A DNA stretch of 64,000 nucleotides, from the NCBI RefSeq assembly GCF_009695915.1, contig NZ_VUMZ01000007.1, forward strand, positions 81,653 to 145,652, written 5' to 3'. Below the pieces are notes generated by a model, which worked only from the letters and a program-made list of their open reading frames with translations, was not told the origin of the DNA and made no database searches. A program made the translations under genes and the position numbers. Every line of letters begins with the position of its first letter. The stretch's first letter is position 1. Below are positions 43,888 through 51,525 of this stretch, one piece after another. Origin of the DNA: Hornefia butyriciproducens. Lineage in GTDB: Bacteria > Bacillota > Clostridia > Peptostreptococcales > Anaerovoracaceae.

Positions 43888-43926
43888 ACAAAATCACCTC
43901 CGTATGCTTCCGTCGTATGCTCTGTC

Positions 43927-45090
43927 CTATTTTTCAAATCCCGCAAAGGAAAGCATCAGCCCTCCACAGGTGTTTCTTCCATCGTCCTCATATCCGAACT
44001 CGCCGAAGGTGAACTCGGTAATGAACGGGACGCCGCCGGCAGCATCTTTCAGTGCTTTTGCCACCTCATCGATGCGATCGCCGATGCCCGCTCTTCTGCC
44101 GCCACAGTGAACCAGCATGTAGGCTCCGGGTTCTTTCCCGAGCTTTGTCTTCAGTTTCTCCAGCGTCTCACCGGTAGAGGAGATCAGCTGATCGACAGAC
44201 CCTTCCATCAGAATCATCGCTGTACCGACCGCCGCGTTGTTGCCGATATTGAAGGTCATGTCCTCGTTCGCACTCTGGGGATGCCGGATCGCAATCAGGT
44301 CGCCAAGCGGATCCTTCACTCCCACCGGAGCGGTAACCGAATATCCCAGGAGATTTCCGCCCTCGATTTCCTCTTTCTTAGCGCCAGTCCACTCCATGTA
44401 TTTCTCCAGCGCCGGAACTCCGTCAATCTCGCAGATCTTCCGGTAATCCTCGACCTTCGTGATGATGCCGGCCTTCTCAGTCTCCTTATATGCACCTGTA
44501 TATACATCGGCAAAGGCTTTGTCGGTGTAGAAAAAGGCTACCGCAACGCCGTCCGGTGTAACCATGTCCGAGGTGTACAAAACCCACTCTCCTGTAATCG
44601 TATTGTCCGCGGCGCTTCCGCCGAACATCGGAACGCGTCCGATGACCTCCGTGATTCCCTTCAGATAGAATTCCTCTTCACCCGGAGAGGCTACCATGAA
44701 GAAATAATCCGGAGCGCAGTCCTTTCCGGCGTTTTTCATCGCCTCGACTGCGACCTTGTGGCCTGTCGTCCGTGCATCGCCCTCCTTCGGTGATCCCGCG
44801 ACTCCGACGGTCATGTCCGCATCCCCCATCGCCATGATTCCTACGAATCCGTCATCTCCGGTCACAAAGCCCTGATCTGTAATGACTCCCGTAAAGGAAG
44901 TGTTGCCGATCAGAGGTACCCCGGGAAGCTCTTTACTGACCGCTCCCAGCAATGCCTTTGTGTCATACTGAACGCCGCTGTAAACGAACGCCACCTTCGC
45001 GTCCTCAACCGCCTTTACTGCAGCCGCAGCTTCTTTTCCCGCCAGTTCCGGGCTGGCGTTCACACTTGTTCCGGTTTTTGCATTCAACAT
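43927..45090 (-). CDS. FIST N/C domain sensor-like protein
   Basis: 387-residue soluble protein with FIST domains: N-terminal KVAFVYSGVQYDTKALLGAVSKELPGVPLIGNTSFTGV, a middle GRVPMFGGSAADNTITGEWVLY, and a C-terminal YMLVHCGGRRAGIGDRIDEVAKAL...FITEFTFGEFG segment. FIST domains are thought to sense small ligands such as amino acids and are usually attached to signalling proteins; here it stands alone. GGAGGG precedes the ATG and a promoter is visible upstream. Followed by the aldehyde dehydrogenase. Confidence 0.87.
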   Translation of the reverse strand: MLNAKTGTSVNASPELAGKEAAAAVKAVEDAKVAFVYSGVQYDTKALLGAVSKELPGVPLIGNTSFTGVITDQGFVTGDDGFVGIMAMGDADMTVGVAGSPKEGDARTTGHKVAVEAMKNAGKDCAPDYFFMVASPGEEEFYLKGITEVIGRVPMFGGSAADNTITGEWVLYTSDMVTPDGVAVAFFYTDKAFADVYTGAYKETEKAGIITKVEDYRKICEIDGVPALEKYMEWTGAKKEEIEGGNLLGYSVTAPVGVKDPLGDLIAIRHPQSANEDMTFNIGNNAAVGTAMILMEGSVDQLISSTGETLEKLKTKLGKEPGAYMLVHCGGRRAGIGDRIDEVAKALKDAAGGVPFITEFTFGEFGYEDDGRNTCGGLMLSFAGFEK

Positions 45091-45135
45091 ATAGATCCCT
45101 CCAATCTGATTTTTCGAAATTCTTTATTTGTTTAG

Positions 45136-45163
45136 ATAATACTCCATTCACGGGAAAAGTCAA
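45136..45163 (-). promoter_or_regulatory. Promoter of the FIST-aldehyde dehydrogenase operon
   Basis: Minus strand TTGACT (45163-45158), 16 bp, TATTAT (45141-45136). Confidence 0.6.
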
Positions 45164-45347
45164 CGAACCCGGTTTTGTTCTGAGATACTCCTGTTTCACG
45201 ATGCGGAACGACAGATTTTCTTCCGGCATACATATCTAGCACAGAACCGCTTTCAATCCCGTCGACGTAAGAAATACAGCCGTCTCCCATTCCTTCAGTT
45301 CCGGGCAAATTATCCGATAACTCATCCGGAAAACCTTTCGAAATTCT

Positions 45348-45376
45348 TTGTTTTCCGCCGAAAAACAGCGTATAAT
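45348..45376 (+). promoter_or_regulatory. Promoter of the small conserved protein gene
   Basis: TTGTTT (45348-45353), 17 bp, TATAAT (45371-45376), giving a leader of about 80 nt. Confidence 0.65.
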
Positions 45377-45463
45377 GAAGAAACAGTTAACGCACACGCA
45401 GCACCGGCAGCACAGGATTATCTTCGTGGCGCCGCCGGGCCGCAGCTGAAAGGAATTCTGAAA

Positions 45464-45679
45464 ATGAACAATCTCACTGTTATGGACATCAGCCGCCTGC
45501 AGCTTGAAATCGAACGCCGCTTCGATGTGCACATTCACATCCACGACACCTGCAGCGGCTTCGACCTGTCGCTTGACGAACCGAATGCGGAGGTGTCCGC
45601 CTGGATACAGGATTTCATGCGGAAAAACGGAGAGCCCCTGTTCATCTCCGACGACGGGCTGACATTTGTTGTCGGATAG
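45464..45679 (+). CDS. Small soluble protein, possibly RDAC-family
   Basis: 71 residues without membrane or signal segments: MNNLTVMDISRLQLEIERRF, a VHIHIHDTCSGFDLSLDEPN segment and a C-terminal ISDDGLTFVVG. The HDTC position and the overall shape recall short clostridial proteins annotated as RDAC family, a resemblance from memory and unchecked. Function unknown. Its gene status rests on AAAGGAAT before the ATG and a good promoter. It converges with the gamma-glutamylcyclotransferase-like gene. Confidence 0.7.
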   Translation: MNNLTVMDISRLQLEIERRFDVHIHIHDTCSGFDLSLDEPNAEVSAWIQDFMRKNGEPLFISDDGLTFVVG

Positions 45680-45706
45680 AGGCTTTCTCTCCGCACGCAG
45701 CCGTGC

Positions 45707-46687
45707 TCAGTCCCGGTACGGCTGCTGTTCGAAAGGAATTTCTCTCAGCCCTTCTACACCGCAGAGATACTCATAGACGATGGCATAACACGCCGCGGCT
45801 CCGCCGTCGTCCCCGCAGCGGCTTTTGTCCGTGTATGCTTCCGCCGCCACGCGCACGCGCCTTCTGACGTAGAGGCTGCCGTTACCCTCGAGCATATCCA
45901 GCCGCTCCAGAGTTCTCCTGTTCACGCGGTAAAGCTCGCCTCTGACGCGCCCCTCACCCGGCACAATCGCAGGAAAACTCCCGACATCGTACATATCAAA
46001 CCCTTCCAGGATTCCACGCCCGATGCACGGACATCCCCGCAGATAGCCGAGGTGGTTGCTCCGTCCCCGCAGCAGCGTACCGTACACAAATACGGTGTAA
46101 TGCAGCGCCTCATCAATGCGACGGATATCCTCCCCGTAGTCCTCGCCCCATGCGCCGCGGAAATTCTCTTTACGGACCATCATCGCGAACTGCCCGCCTA
46201 TCCGGTCAAACATCTCAGTAAACTTCCGCGACATATCCGGATGGTCTGACAGAAAATCCATCACTCCTGCCGTCAGGAAGAAATCGACAGCGCGAATCTG
46301 TTCACGCAGCCCCTCATAACCATGGCCGCTCAGCCCCCTTCCCGTACAGCAGTCCAGGCCCCTCGCCAGCGCTCTTCCCACTGCACCCTCAAGAAGTCCG
46401 GGGTCAGTTCTGTACGCCTTCATCAGCACCGCCGAACAAAGATAAGTCGGGATGTAAATAAAATCCACCCTCGCATCCGACGGAACCCAGAAGTCCTCCA
46501 GCAGCGCGAAAAAGCCGTCCTCCCTCTGAAATTCCACGATGCTCCGTATTCCCGCCATCCACGCAGGGTCGGACGCATCCGGCGCCCAGTGCAGGAAGCC
46601 TTCCAGGTCTCTGACAGTGTTCAGCATCTCCTTAGTATCTACATTTCCTTCAGTTCTTCTCTCCAGCTTTAATACATTTCTCAGCAT
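45707..46687 (-). CDS. Gamma-glutamylcyclotransferase-like protein with N-terminal helical domain
   Basis: 326 residues with two parts. The C-terminal ~125 residues match the GGCT-like fold: HYTVFVYGTLLRGRSNHLGYL (the YGTL substrate loop), PAIVPGEGRVRGELYRV, and LDMLEGNGSLYVRRRV with the likely catalytic Glu. The N-terminal ~200 residues are helical, with FQREDGFFALLED reminiscent of alpha/alpha-barrel repeats, but unassigned. GGCT enzymes release 5-oxoproline from gamma-glutamyl amines. AAAGGAGG precedes the ATG at 46687; a longer reading to 46738 lacks a ribosome site. Confidence 0.78.
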   Translation of the reverse strand: MLRNVLKLERRTEGNVDTKEMLNTVRDLEGFLHWAPDASDPAWMAGIRSIVEFQREDGFFALLEDFWVPSDARVDFIYIPTYLCSAVLMKAYRTDPGLLEGAVGRALARGLDCCTGRGLSGHGYEGLREQIRAVDFFLTAGVMDFLSDHPDMSRKFTEMFDRIGGQFAMMVRKENFRGAWGEDYGEDIRRIDEALHYTVFVYGTLLRGRSNHLGYLRGCPCIGRGILEGFDMYDVGSFPAIVPGEGRVRGELYRVNRRTLERLDMLEGNGSLYVRRRVRVAAEAYTDKSRCGDDGGAAACYAIVYEYLCGVEGLREIPFEQQPYRD

Positions 46688-46771
46688 ATCGGTCCTCCTT
46701 TGTACCACCAGCGCCCGTAATGTCCGACGGGAGCTCAATCAGCAGATATTGTTTATGGCATCATTATCGCA

Positions 46772-46812
46772 CAAAAAAAAGGCGCTTACCCTGCAACGGG
46801 TGCGCCGCTTTT
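46772..46812 (-). terminator. Terminator after the DNA-binding-like gene at 46920-47807
   Basis: Arms GGCGCTTACCC and GGGTGCGCC type with nine T residues on the minus strand. Confidence 0.75.
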
Positions 46813-46840
46813 CTCTATATGCCGATTTTGCACGCCGGGG

Positions 46841-46915
46841 CGATGCGCATGACATGTGCATGAACTATGCGTGGTATGGACAGTTTACCCATGTCGACGC
46901 ATGCACTGCGCATCG
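46841..46915. repeat. Long imperfect inverted repeat
   Basis: Outer arms CGATGCGCA (46841-46849) and TGCGCATCG (46907-46915), both perfect, enclosing ATG/CAT-rich inner segments that pair partly. It directly follows the stop of the gene at 46920. Might be an mRNA 3' structure. Confidence 0.5.
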
Positions 46916-46919
46916 TGTT

Positions 46920-47807
46920 TCATTTGTATACAAAAGAATCCCTGATGACCTCGATATCCCGGGGGTCGGCGTCAAGAATCTCTCCGCTCTCCGTCCGGAA
47001 TACATATCCCCTGCCTTCTCCGGATCGACGCGGTTCAAACGTCCCGGTGTATTCCTTTCCCATCCACAGAATGCGGCAGGAACTTCTGCGCTTCATCAGA
47101 TACATCTGCACATGCCGGTCGTCGGTGGAGAAGAACCGGTCGTCTCTGTAATCGTTGCTCACATCCGGACGTCCATCCGCCGGACAGATCCTGTCGATCG
47201 CGTAGTCGGACAGCTGAAGCTCGATGCGCCGGACGATATCCCACACCAGCTGTGAATTAGGGTCATCCGGAGGCAGAACGTTTTTCAGATACTCTGTCAT
47301 TGCGTATACCTCTGTGAGATTCAGCGGCAGGAAAATGGGATGAAGCGTCGATTCGTAAAAGACTCTGCCGTCTTCGCGAGTCTTCGTGATCTTAATCTCC
47401 GCTCCGAAAACCTCCAGTCCGTTCTCGAGCGCCTGCAGATCTTCCCGTCTGGTCCGTTCGTCGATATGAAAGTGCTCGTCGATCTCCCTCAGCGTCCGCC
47501 TCTGCTGCAGAAATTTGGCCATCTCCAGCTGTCTCATGAATGCATAATCGTAGAAGGACACATCGTACAAAGGCGATTCGACCTCAACGCCTTCCGTCCT
47601 CCGCAGATAATCATAAAAAGCGACAATCAGCGCCCTGGTGGTTTCCTTACGGGACCGCAGCGTCAGAACATATTCATCAATCTGCACGGTATCTGTCCAC
47701 CGCTCCATCCTTCGTTCGAGGTTATCATAAAAGCGTTCCGGATTGTGGGAAATCATATACTTTCCCTCCGTCCTCCAGAAGTTAACAAAACTCTCATGCA
47801 GGCTCAT
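46920..47807 (-). CDS. Probable DNA-binding regulator with WYL-like architecture, uncertain
   Basis: 295-residue soluble protein. A region QQRRTLREIDEHFHIDERTRREDLQALENGLEVFG near residues 105-140 looks like a DeoR-type winged helix, and the C-terminal part (ILWMGKEYTGTFEPRRSGEGRGYVFRTESGEILDADPRDIEVI) is beta-rich, comparable to WYL-type proteins, but no WYL motif is clear. I do not claim a function. GGAGGTGACGGA precedes the ATG at 47807; an open frame continues upstream to 48113 but that part overlaps the small membrane protein gene in another frame and has no ribosome site. Confidence 0.6.
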   Translation of the reverse strand: MSLHESFVNFWRTEGKYMISHNPERFYDNLERRMERWTDTVQIDEYVLTLRSRKETTRALIVAFYDYLRRTEGVEVESPLYDVSFYDYAFMRQLEMAKFLQQRRTLREIDEHFHIDERTRREDLQALENGLEVFGAEIKITKTREDGRVFYESTLHPIFLPLNLTEVYAMTEYLKNVLPPDDPNSQLVWDIVRRIELQLSDYAIDRICPADGRPDVSNDYRDDRFFSTDDRHVQMYLMKRRSSCRILWMGKEYTGTFEPRRSGEGRGYVFRTESGEILDADPRDIEVIRDSFVYK

Positions 47808-47821
47808 TCCGTCACCTCCGG

Positions 47822-48043
47822 TCAGGCAGAGACCAGCGCCGTGCACAGGGCAGCCACCAGAATCACAGGAACCACGATCCATCCGATCAGGAAAATTCCC
47901 AGTCCGAGCATGCCGATGATGAGCAGCGGAGCCAGCAGAATTCCCATCACCACATACGCCGCCTTGAACAGAAATACGATTAATTTGAAGATAATAATCC
48001 CGACGGCAAACAGTAATATTACTGAAAACAACATTGTAAGCAT
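47822..48043 (-). CDS. Small hydrophobic membrane protein
   Basis: 73 residues, almost wholly hydrophobic: two to three membrane helices (about residues 3-30 and 32-70) with a few Lys residues between. No family recognised. AAGGGAGG precedes the ATG with good spacing and it lies 14 bp upstream of the regulator-like gene at 47807, on the same strand, so the pair is probably cotranscribed. A holin-like or membrane-stress role is possible but unsupported. Confidence 0.7.
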   Translation of the reverse strand: MLTMLFSVILLFAVGIIIFKLIVFLFKAAYVVMGILLAPLLIIGMLGLGIFLIGWIVVPVILVAALCTALVSA

Positions 48044-48240
48044 AATCGTTCCTCCCTTGTAAAACCTTGAGTTTCGAGCAGATCACCCTTCCGGTACAAT
48101 AATGATATCCCATCTGGCGCCTTTAGTAAACAGAATTCTGCGCCCGTCCCTCATTTCAGATACGCTTCACATTTCTCAACGCATCACAAAACGCCTCCGG
48201 CGTCCTTGGACATCGAAGGCGAATACCGTGCGAATTCAGA

Positions 48241-49851
48241 TTAATTCTGACCGTGTCTGCTGTAAACTTTCTCCCCTCTGATATACGTCTCATCAACTCT
48301 GATCTGATCTATTTCATCCGGATCTGCGGTCATGATATCATCAGACAGTATTATGAAATTCGCTTTGAAGCCTTTCTTCAGCTGTCCAGTTTCCCGAAAT
48401 CCGGCAGCAGCCGCAGCCTCCTTTGTATAGAGGCGGATTGCCGTTTCAACATCAATTCTCTGGTCCCGGCCGCAGTCAGTTCCATCATAGGCCTTCCGCG
48501 TCACTGCACTTTTAATATTAGGAAAAGGATCCGACGGAACCGCCCAGGATGTTGCCGGCGCGTCTGTGGAAATCGAAAGATGTACGCCCGCATCCAACAT
48601 GTCCCTGACAGGATAGCATTTCCGCATACGTTCCTCCCCGAGATTCTTCAGATAGCTTTCAATCTCCGCATACATGAAGATCGGCTGTGTAACGAAGGCT
48701 ACCTTTTTTTCGGCCGCCTTCCGCACGGCTGACTCTGAGGGTTCTGTAACATGTTCAATGCGGACATAAGGAACGTCCTCCGGCGTCCATGAGGCCTCAG
48801 GATATATAAAATCCAGGACGCGATCGATGGCTTTTCCGCCCATGGCGTGAACTGACAGCTGCAGCCCGTGAGCTTTGCAATAATCAATCGCCGTTTTGAT
48901 CTGTTCATCTGTACACACTGAAATTCCACATTCATTTGTTCCGAGATAGGGTTCATTCATCCATGCCGTTCGACCTGATACACTTCCGTCGCCAATAAGT
49001 TTCAGCCCCGCAACAAAGATTTGCCGGTTTCTGTCGAGTCGTTCCGCAGGAATTTGAAATTCCGGATCATCATAGTAATACTCCCAGAAATAATATACAG
49101 CAACCTCCTGACGGAAACCCTTCTTCTTCGCTTCAGCAAAGAATCGGTAGTTATCCACCTTTTCAATCGCTCCCATATCGGCAACCGCTACAATTCCCTG
49201 AGACGCCAGTAATTCGCCAAGCGCTGTCAGATTTTTCACCTTACTGTTAAAATCGTCCTCCGGAATAAACGGTGTGATGAGGTTCCGGGCATTTTCTTTT
49301 AAGACACCTGTGGGCTCACCATGCTCATCCCTCTCAATCTCTCCCCCCTCGGGGTCCGGCGTATCCTTTGTAATACCTGCAATCTCCAGCGCCCGGCTGT
49401 TCACACAGCGAATATGCCCACAGGTGCGGAGGATGGAAACAGGTGCATCCGGACTGCCTGCGTCCAGATCATAACGGTTAGGCGAACGTTTCTCTGCGAA
49501 TTTGCCTTCGTCATATCCCCAGCCCTGTATCCACTGTTCCCCATCCTGCCGTGACCGGAATTCAGCAACAGCCGCTGTCAGTTCTGCAATCGAATTCACC
49601 GCCGGCGGCAGTGCGGAAATCTGTGTACTGAAATCCGCAAGCATTACAGGGTGCATATGCGCATCAACAAATCCCGGGAGCACCCTCCTGCCCCCCAGAT
49701 CAACTTTAGTGCAGTCGGCGACTGAAGGGATATCCTCCTCGCGGCCGACCCATTGAATCCTGCCATCTTCCACAATCATTGCATCCGCATGAAATGCTTC
49801 CGGATCGGAAGTGAAGATTTTTCCGTTCAAGTATGCTTTTCTCTCTGACAT
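48241..49851 (-). CDS. YtcJ-type metal-dependent amidohydrolase
   Basis: 536 residues, amidohydrolase superfamily 3. N-terminal beta domain SERKAYLNGKIFTSDPEAFHADAMIVEDGRIQWVG, the metal site PGFVDAHMHPVM, a later IRCVNSRALEIAGI, QLSVHAMGGKAIDRVLDFI with the second His group, and SISTDAPATSW with the metal Asp. Enzymes of this branch hydrolyse N-acyl amino acids, amides or related compounds; substrate unknown. CAGGAGGG precedes the ATG. It starts 15 bp after brnQ, in the operon that the sigma-54 promoter at 51318-51333 serves. Confidence 0.9.
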   Translation of the reverse strand: MSERKAYLNGKIFTSDPEAFHADAMIVEDGRIQWVGREEDIPSVADCTKVDLGGRRVLPGFVDAHMHPVMLADFSTQISALPPAVNSIAELTAAVAEFRSRQDGEQWIQGWGYDEGKFAEKRSPNRYDLDAGSPDAPVSILRTCGHIRCVNSRALEIAGITKDTPDPEGGEIERDEHGEPTGVLKENARNLITPFIPEDDFNSKVKNLTALGELLASQGIVAVADMGAIEKVDNYRFFAEAKKKGFRQEVAVYYFWEYYYDDPEFQIPAERLDRNRQIFVAGLKLIGDGSVSGRTAWMNEPYLGTNECGISVCTDEQIKTAIDYCKAHGLQLSVHAMGGKAIDRVLDFIYPEASWTPEDVPYVRIEHVTEPSESAVRKAAEKKVAFVTQPIFMYAEIESYLKNLGEERMRKCYPVRDMLDAGVHLSISTDAPATSWAVPSDPFPNIKSAVTRKAYDGTDCGRDQRIDVETAIRLYTKEAAAAAGFRETGQLKKGFKANFIILSDDIMTADPDEIDQIRVDETYIRGEKVYSRHGQN

Positions 49852-49865
49852 TTTTCCCTCCTGGT

Positions 49866-51266
49866 TTAGAATTCTACGCTTGTATCATCACGATATTCTG
49901 CCGATGTCGCACATTCCCCGGCCTTTTCATCTGCCGCATAAGGCAGACTCTCTTTTCCCAGGATTTTGTAGATTACAGCACCGATCACAAATCCTGCCAC
50001 AGACGGAATCAGCCATGCGAATCCGCTGGACGCAAACGGTATCATGCCGAGGAAACGATTCATTACATCAAGATTCATCCGGATCAGCCCTGAAGCCTTT
50101 GCTACATTCAGAGCATCAAAGAACGCCATAACAAAGCTGACGATCACTGCTCCCTTCCAGGCGCCGTCATTCGGTACAAATTTGCGAAACAGACCCAGAA
50201 ATGTCATGACGACACACATCGGAAAAAGCAGGGTGAACAGCGGTCCGGAAATAATCAGCACATTAGCCACCCCCGAAGAGGACACAAGAAACATTATTAC
50301 TGTCAGCATAAGCGCTGCCTTTGTATAGGGAAGTTTTCCCCGGCTCCAGTCCTCAATCCACTCACCAACCGTTGCAATCATACCAATAGCCGTTGTCAGT
50401 GTTGCGAAGATTACTGCGAGCGACAGAACCACAAGTCCGCCATACCCTGCTAATCTCTTTACAAGGGATGTCAGAAGGAATGTCGTATCCACATCAAGTC
50501 TGTAAATCGATGTTCCCTGTGCTCCCAGGTATGCCAGGCCTGCATAAATGATAAAAAGAAGAATGAATCCAGTGGCGATGATTCCAAACATCATTCTGCG
50601 GGTTTCTACCTTTTCCCTGTATCCCTTCTGTCGGAAGGTTTCAATGAAAAGCCCCGCAACAAGAATGCCTGTGCCGATATCCCCTGTGTTATATCCGGTC
50701 TTGAACGCATTGATAAATGATTCTCCCGGGCTGCTCATAACCCCGCCGTGTATAGAATCAACAGGATTGACTATGGCAAGAACGATTACGATCAGCAGAG
50801 TAATCAGTAGCACCGGCGTCAAATAGTTGCCGATTTTGTCAATCACATTCGATTTATTCATGGCAAAGTAATATGCGACAGCGAAAAACACAAACAGAAA
50901 GGCTACTCTTCCTGCAACAGGAATCTTGCCGAAAATACCTTCAAACCCTGCCTCAAAGGCAACTCCTCCGCACCGGGGAACCGTTCCAAAGCACACGATC
51001 AGAATACCCAGCGCCATGAACAGTCGATGCCACCAGGGAGTGACATGCTTCATCATATCCTCCAGGGTATTGCCCACATTCCCTACAGACGCCACCGCCA
51101 GCATCGGAAACAAAATTCCCGAGAGGGCAAGTCCTATGATCGCAGGAAATATCTGCGCCCCGGACTGAAGGCCGATATACGGCGGGAAAATCAGATTTCC
51201 CGATCCGAAAAAAATTGCAAACATTGCAAAACCAACGACAACAACGTCCTTCATTCTCTGTTTCAT
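49866..51266 (-). CDS. brnQ: Branched-chain amino acid transport system II carrier protein BrnQ
   Basis: Sodium-coupled symporter of the LIVCS family for leucine, isoleucine and valine. The N terminus VVVVGFAMFAIFFGSGNLIFPPYIGLQSG is the BrnQ signature, followed by about eleven more membrane helices, including NYLTPVLLITLL. 466 residues from the ATG at 51266, whose GAGG site lies 6 nt away; ATG 51272 is too close to it. A sigma-54 promoter precedes it, and the sigma-54 activator gene lies just beyond. Cotranscribed with the amidohydrolase, whose product may be a branched-chain amino acid. Confidence 0.93.
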   Translation of the reverse strand: MKQRMKDVVVVGFAMFAIFFGSGNLIFPPYIGLQSGAQIFPAIIGLALSGILFPMLAVASVGNVGNTLEDMMKHVTPWWHRLFMALGILIVCFGTVPRCGGVAFEAGFEGIFGKIPVAGRVAFLFVFFAVAYYFAMNKSNVIDKIGNYLTPVLLITLLIVIVLAIVNPVDSIHGGVMSSPGESFINAFKTGYNTGDIGTGILVAGLFIETFRQKGYREKVETRRMMFGIIATGFILLFIIYAGLAYLGAQGTSIYRLDVDTTFLLTSLVKRLAGYGGLVVLSLAVIFATLTTAIGMIATVGEWIEDWSRGKLPYTKAALMLTVIMFLVSSSGVANVLIISGPLFTLLFPMCVVMTFLGLFRKFVPNDGAWKGAVIVSFVMAFFDALNVAKASGLIRMNLDVMNRFLGMIPFASSGFAWLIPSVAGFVIGAVIYKILGKESLPYAADEKAGECATSAEYRDDTSVEF

Positions 51267-51317
51267 TTTCATCCTCACTTTCGATTATTTTCGAATCACA
51301 TTTTCTCCAATATGATT

Positions 51318-51333
51318 AGCAGTATGTATGCCA
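51318..51333 (-). promoter_or_regulatory. Sigma-54 (-24/-12) promoter of brnQ-amidohydrolase
   Basis: Minus strand TGGCATACATACTGCT: GG and GC dinucleotides have the required 12-bp offset (TGGCA-N7-TGC form). The predicted start near 51307 leaves a leader of about 40 nt. A sigma-54 activator gene lies just upstream, which strongly supports the call. Confidence 0.75.
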
Positions 51334-51393
51334 AACTCGCCAGTCAATGAAAGAAAATTCCCCCGAATCAGAAAAGCCGTTGGAATTGCAGCA

Positions 51394-51420
51394 ATAAAAA
51401 ACTCCGCCGGCCCGGCGAAG
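51394..51420 (-). terminator. Terminator of the sigma-54 activator gene
   Basis: Minus-strand GC-rich hairpin with CGCCGG/CCGGCG arms followed by GGAG and a six-T run. Confidence 0.6.
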
Positions 51421-51464
51421 CTCTCAATATCGTCTCTGCGTCTGTTTTATCGTTTGAAAAGGAT

Positions 51465-51512
51465 AAAATATTTTTTAAATTCTTTTTCATCTTTTTAAAA
51501 ATATTTTTTAAA
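51465..51512. promoter_or_regulatory. Pair of upstream activator sites for the sigma-54 regulator
   Basis: Two exact 15-bp copies AAAATATTTTTTAAA at 51465-51479 and 51498-51512, offset by 33 bp (about three helical turns), 130-180 bp upstream of the -24/-12 promoter. AT-richness makes a chance match possible, but spacing and place suit an enhancer. Confidence 0.5.
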
Positions 51513-51525
51513 CGCCGCTGCAAAA

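Larger units (their letters stand above)
45091..45463. other. Divergent intergenic region, FIST gene to small conserved protein
   Basis: About 370 bp with the minus-strand promoter at 45136-45163 and the plus-strand promoter TTGTTT-17-TATAAT at 45348-45376. No further gene or structured RNA recognised between them. Confidence 0.55.

Noticed and set aside
47808..48113. N-terminal extension of the gene at 46920-47807
   Set aside because: The extension is Cys/Gly-rich, overlaps the small membrane protein gene in another frame and lacks a ribosome site, whereas GGAGG precedes the ATG at 47807.
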